From: Fulvivirga ulvae
Lineage (GTDB): Bacteria > Bacteroidota > Bacteroidia > Cytophagales > Cyclobacteriaceae
Direction of reading: 5' to 3'
Length of the DNA stretch: 64,000 nucleotides
Assembly: GCF_021389975.1 (NCBI RefSeq)
Contig: NZ_CP089981.1
Location: 452,501 to 516,500, forward strand
The notes beneath the pieces were generated by a model that saw nothing but the letters and a program-made list of their open reading frames with translations, ran no database searches and was not told the DNA's origin. The translations under genes were made by a program, and so were the position numbers. Of this stretch, positions 60,918-64,000 are shown piece after piece. How positions within the stretch are numbered: position 1 is the first letter of the stretch; every line of letters starts with the position of its first letter.

Positions 60918-62504
60918 TTAATCTACATTATCATGCAGAAATCTGTTGTTACCTAAAATCTGGTTATCATCATTCAGATTATACTTAGACACATGTGCTT
61001 CGGATGAATGGGGTACATTTTGCAAACGCACCTCTCTTCTTAAATAAGCGGGCACATCCAGCTTTTCTTTAAATTCATTGGCATTCATCTCAGACTTATT
61101 CAAGCCTTTCAGTTTTTGAAGTCTTTCCTGTGCTTTTTCCTGAAGCCTGTCTTTAGTACTTCGGATATCCATCATACCATCATCATTGATGTGCTGATCA
61201 GTATCATTTTCATCCATAATCTCAAACTCTTCTTCCAACTCTGAGAAAAGTCCGTCGTCTCCATCGTCATCGGTTGCATTTACCGGGCTCGTGAATGAAT
61301 AACCTCTTTCCTGAGAGTTACTTGATGAATTACCATTGTTATTATTCCCGGAAGAAGGCTGATCAATTTCTCTCTTGGTTATTTCACCCTGAGTGTTATT
61401 TACTGAGTTATCGTTGGAGAACATATTGATCTGCTTATTCGCCTCAAGGTCATACACCTTTCGCTCTACCTGCTGTTGTTCCTTCTCCAGCTGCTTTTCT
61501 TTTCGTCTGTTTTCAGGCAGATAGGCCTCGTCATGGTCGAACCCCGTGGCAATTACAGTCACTCTGATGCTATCTCCCAGATCAGGATCCACACCGTGAC
61601 CGAAGATCACCTCAGCATCGTCACCAGCCTGCTCCTGGATGTACTCGGTAATCTCTGTAAGCTCATCCATTTGTAATTCAGCCTGATCCCCTGAAATAAT
61701 GGACAGTAATATTTTCTGAGCTCCAAGTATATCTCTGTTATCCAATAATGGAGAGGCCAATGCCTCTTCAGCAGCCTTCCTCGCTCTGTTTTCTCCTTTG
61801 GTTTCTGCTGATCCCATAACCGCGGCCCCTGCATTGTGCATTACAGTTCGCACGTCCTGAAAGTCGACGTTTACATAACCCGCAACTGTTATAATCTCCG
61901 CAATACCTTTAGCTGCTGTTGTTAATACATTGTCGGCCTGTGCAAAGGCATTGCCAATGGAGAGGTTACCATGGATCTCTCTCAGTTTGTCGTTAAGTAT
62001 AACCAATACGGTGTCGCAATTCTCTTTCAGCGAATTGATCCCTATTTCAGCCTGAGTGGCTTTCTTTTTTCCTTCAAAGCCAAAAGGAGCTGTAACTATA
62101 CCTACTGTAAGTATGTCCATTTCCTTGGCTATGCGGGCGATTACCGGTGCAGCACCAGTACCTGTACCCCCGCCCATTCCTGCTGTAATAAATACCATTT
62201 TGGTATCATTGCCCAACAGGTCTCTTATTTCTTCCTTGCTTTCCAATGCAGCATTTTTACCTACTTCAGGATTAGCTCCTGCTCCCAGACCTTCGGTAAG
62301 GTTAACACCTATCTGGATCTTACCCGGCACGGCGCTGGTTTTCAAAGCCTGAGAGTCGGTATTACAAACAACAAACTCTACATCTTTGATGCCTTGGTTA
62401 AACATGTGGTTAACAGCGTTACTTCCACCGCCTCCCACACCGATCACTTTGATGATCGACTTGTGGTGCTTTGGAATATCGAATTTGTATGCATTTTCAG
62501 ACAT
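60918..62504 (-). CDS. ftsZ: cell division protein FtsZ
   Basis: FtsZ, the tubulin-like GTPase forming the division ring. At 528 residues it is longer than the usual 380-400. The GTP-binding core has GVGGGGSNAV (residues 22-31), GMGGGTGTGAAP (109-120) and NTDSQAL. A long, acidic, Asn/Ser-rich linker (about 330-480) leads to the conserved C-terminal peptide DVPAYLRREV at 483-492, after which another 36 residues follow (ending FLHDNVD). This extended tail is typical of Bacteroidota. It lies 43 bases downstream of ftsA. Confidence 0.96.
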   Translation of the reverse strand: MSENAYKFDIPKHHKSIIKVIGVGGGGSNAVNHMFNQGIKDVEFVVCNTDSQALKTSAVPGKIQIGVNLTEGLGAGANPEVGKNAALESKEEIRDLLGNDTKMVFITAGMGGGTGTGAAPVIARIAKEMDILTVGIVTAPFGFEGKKKATQAEIGINSLKENCDTVLVILNDKLREIHGNLSIGNAFAQADNVLTTAAKGIAEIITVAGYVNVDFQDVRTVMHNAGAAVMGSAETKGENRARKAAEEALASPLLDNRDILGAQKILLSIISGDQAELQMDELTEITEYIQEQAGDDAEVIFGHGVDPDLGDSIRVTVIATGFDHDEAYLPENRRKEKQLEKEQQQVERKVYDLEANKQINMFSNDNSVNNTQGEITKREIDQPSSGNNNNGNSSSNSQERGYSFTSPVNATDDDGDDGLFSELEEEFEIMDENDTDQHINDDGMMDIRSTKDRLQEKAQERLQKLKGLNKSEMNANEFKEKLDVPAYLRREVRLQNVPHSSEAHVSKYNLNDDNQILGNNRFLHDNVD

Positions 62505-62547
62505 AACTATTTAAAATTTAGTGGTTGCAAAAATTAATTCCGGATCG

Positions 62548-63855
62548 TTAATACTCGTTTTTTCCGTCTAAGTCATCAATTAACAATCCCTTTGTTTTGT
62601 TAAGTATTTTACTGAAGAAGTCACCGCTTCCGGTTTCCTTTTTCTTTGTCCCCGGCCTGTTATTGGCCGCTCTAACCTCCTTGTACCTGTTTTCCCGTTC
62701 GTCAAGGGCTCTAAAACCTGAAAGCACAAGGCCAACGGAAGTAGCAAACATAGGGCTCTTAACAGCATCCATTTTACTTCTTCCCAGGTGCTCATTAGGG
62801 TATCCGATCCGGGCATCCATCCCTGTCATATACTCTACCAGTTGCTTAAGTCCACTCAGCTGGCCACCACCACCGGTGATGACAATACCACCTGCCAGCC
62901 TGTTTTCAAAGCCAGAGGTGATGATCTCAGTATGTGCCAGCTCTATGATCTCCTCCATTCTGGCTTCAATAATATGAGCCAGGTTTTTAATGGATATTTC
63001 CTTTGGAGCCCTATTTCTGATACCAGGTATGGAAACAATCTCGTTGGGGCTGGCTTCTTCCGCAATTGCTTTACCAAATTTCGTCTTCAGCAGCTCTGCC
63101 TGGTGCTGCATCACCATGCAACCCTGCTTAATGTCTGAAGTAATGATGTTACCTCCGAAAGGTATCACCGCGGTGTGCCTTATTATGTTATCATGGAAAA
63201 TAGCAATGTCAGTAGTACCACCACCGATATCGATCAGGCAAATGCCAGCTTCTTTTTCCTCATCGCTTAATACGGCCAGGCTCGAAGCCAGGGGTTCAAG
63301 GATAAGGTTTTCAATTTCCAAACCTGCACGTCTTACGCATTTGTTTATGTTATTGATGGCATTTGTCTGAGCCGTAATTACATGAAAGTCCGCCTCTAGT
63401 TTTACACCCGACATCCCTACCGGATCTTTAATACCGTCTTCATAATCTACCGTATAGTCCTGTGGCATAACATGTATAATCTCACTCCCGGGAGGAATTA
63501 CGATCCTGTACATGTCATTGCTCAATCTATTTATATCTTCAATGGTGATCTCATCATCATTAGAGGTTCTTGTGATGCTGCCATGATGTATAGAGCTTCT
63601 GATGTGCTGACCGGCAATACCTACATTGACTACTCTGATATCGATGCCCGATTGATCTTCAGCCTCCCTAACCGCCTTTTCAATCGCGTTTACCGTTTTA
63701 TCAATATTGGTTACTATACCGCGGATAACACCATCTGACTCCGCTTTGCCCATACCAAGAACTTCAAGCTTCCCAAACTCGTTCTTGCGTCCCACGATAG
63801 CGCAGATCTTCGTGGTACCAATGTCAAGTCCGACTACTATTTTGTCATTTTCCAT
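62548..63855 (-). CDS. ftsA: cell division protein FtsA
   Basis: FtsA, the actin-like membrane tether of FtsZ (435 residues). GLDIGTTKICAIVG gives the phosphate-1 motif, CLIDIGGGTTDIAIF the phosphate-2 motif and GGIVITGGGGQLSGL the adenosine motif. The 1C subdomain lies at about residues 83-165. The C-terminal end (SKILNKTKGLLIDDLDGKNEY) is less clearly amphipathic than in E. coli. It follows ftsQ and precedes ftsZ. Confidence 0.95.
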   Translation of the reverse strand: MENDKIVVGLDIGTTKICAIVGRKNEFGKLEVLGMGKAESDGVIRGIVTNIDKTVNAIEKAVREAEDQSGIDIRVVNVGIAGQHIRSSIHHGSITRTSNDDEITIEDINRLSNDMYRIVIPPGSEIIHVMPQDYTVDYEDGIKDPVGMSGVKLEADFHVITAQTNAINNINKCVRRAGLEIENLILEPLASSLAVLSDEEKEAGICLIDIGGGTTDIAIFHDNIIRHTAVIPFGGNIITSDIKQGCMVMQHQAELLKTKFGKAIAEEASPNEIVSIPGIRNRAPKEISIKNLAHIIEARMEEIIELAHTEIITSGFENRLAGGIVITGGGGQLSGLKQLVEYMTGMDARIGYPNEHLGRSKMDAVKSPMFATSVGLVLSGFRALDERENRYKEVRAANNRPGTKKKETGSGDFFSKILNKTKGLLIDDLDGKNEY

Positions 63856-63953
63856 GGTTGTAACTATTTATTTATTAGTGGTTGTTTCTCTTTTAATTTG
63901 CGGATTTCATCTTACCCTTTTCAGTTATCTTACCGTAAACCGTCCAGCTGTAA

Positions 63954-64000
63954 CTATTCCGCAATTATTTGTCCTTCATACATTAAATTCACTCTTTCAT
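63954..64000 (-). CDS. ftsQ: C-terminal end of a gene in the FtsQ position
   Basis: The last 14 codons and TAG stop of a minus-strand gene entering from the right edge. The readable end, ERVNLMYEGQIIAE, fits the final beta strand of Bacteroidota FtsQ (a VNLxYExQII-like ending). Position directly upstream of ftsA supports this. Too little is present for certainty. Confidence 0.55.
   Translation of the reverse strand, partial: ERVNLMYEGQIIAE

Noticed and set aside
1..64000. CRISPR arrays, insertion sequences, rRNA genes or integrase-bounded islands
   Set aside because: No regularly spaced repeats, transposase or integrase motifs, or rRNA sequence was seen on reading through; not a substitute for a search.

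Overview
The window looks like chromosomal DNA of a free-living Bacteroidota, most likely a Cytophagales-type bacterium. This is inferred from gene content, not from a database search. The evidence is an LpxC-FabZ fusion, the type IX secretion regulator PorX together with a protein carrying a type IX C-terminal sorting domain, several families largely confined to Bacteroidota (DUF4296, DUF3822, DUF4905-like), weak Shine-Dalgarno signals, and a textbook Bacteroidota promoter (TTTG-N19-TAnnTTTG) in front of a tRNA gene.

Layout. 1-3.4 kb (minus): Rel (p)ppGpp synthetase/hydrolase, a Fur-family regulator, a STAS protein and the start of purA. 3.4-7.1 kb (plus): tRNA-Leu(UAG), trigger factor, ClpP and ClpX, a protein-quality-control block closed by a perfect palindromic terminator. 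7.1-11.3 kb (minus): an accessory island with two paralogous proteins that share an N-terminal eCIS-core (DUF4157) domain but have unrelated C-termini, followed by a small coupled ORF of 51 codons. 11.5-14.7 kb (minus): porX-tsaE-ald. 14.9-20.0 kb (plus): an HD phosphohydrolase followed by lpxD, lpxC-fabZ, lpxA and a lone ABC ATPase (lipid A synthesis). 20-33 kb: MutS2, DUF58/BatA genes, LysE and GH3 genes, YggS, a strongly structured intergenic stretch, DUF4136, DUF1573, a RecD-like helicase and a thioesterase. 33-45 kb: two Nudix genes, CoaD, PyrE, a LysM/double-psi barrel protein, NfeD, KdsB with a PagL-like deacylase, a GIN-domain lipoprotein, an FMN reductase and Map. 45-60 kb: envelope proteins, a membrane histidine kinase with its single-domain response regulator, a type IX-sorted metallophosphoesterase, a TM1410/GH114-like lipoprotein, DUF4197, a TonB-dependent receptor and an orphan PD-(D/E)XK nuclease-like protein. 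60.9-64 kb (minus): ftsQ (tail), ftsA, ftsZ with a strong terminator.

Most of the window is housekeeping. The parts most worth attention are the DUF4157 pair with its coupled small ORF (candidate cargo of an extracellular contractile injection system whose structural genes are not here), the orphan nuclease at 58.6-60.4 kb, and the pseudoknot-capable leader upstream of the DUF4136 gene. Several starts were moved inward from the longest open frame; the reason is given in each entry.
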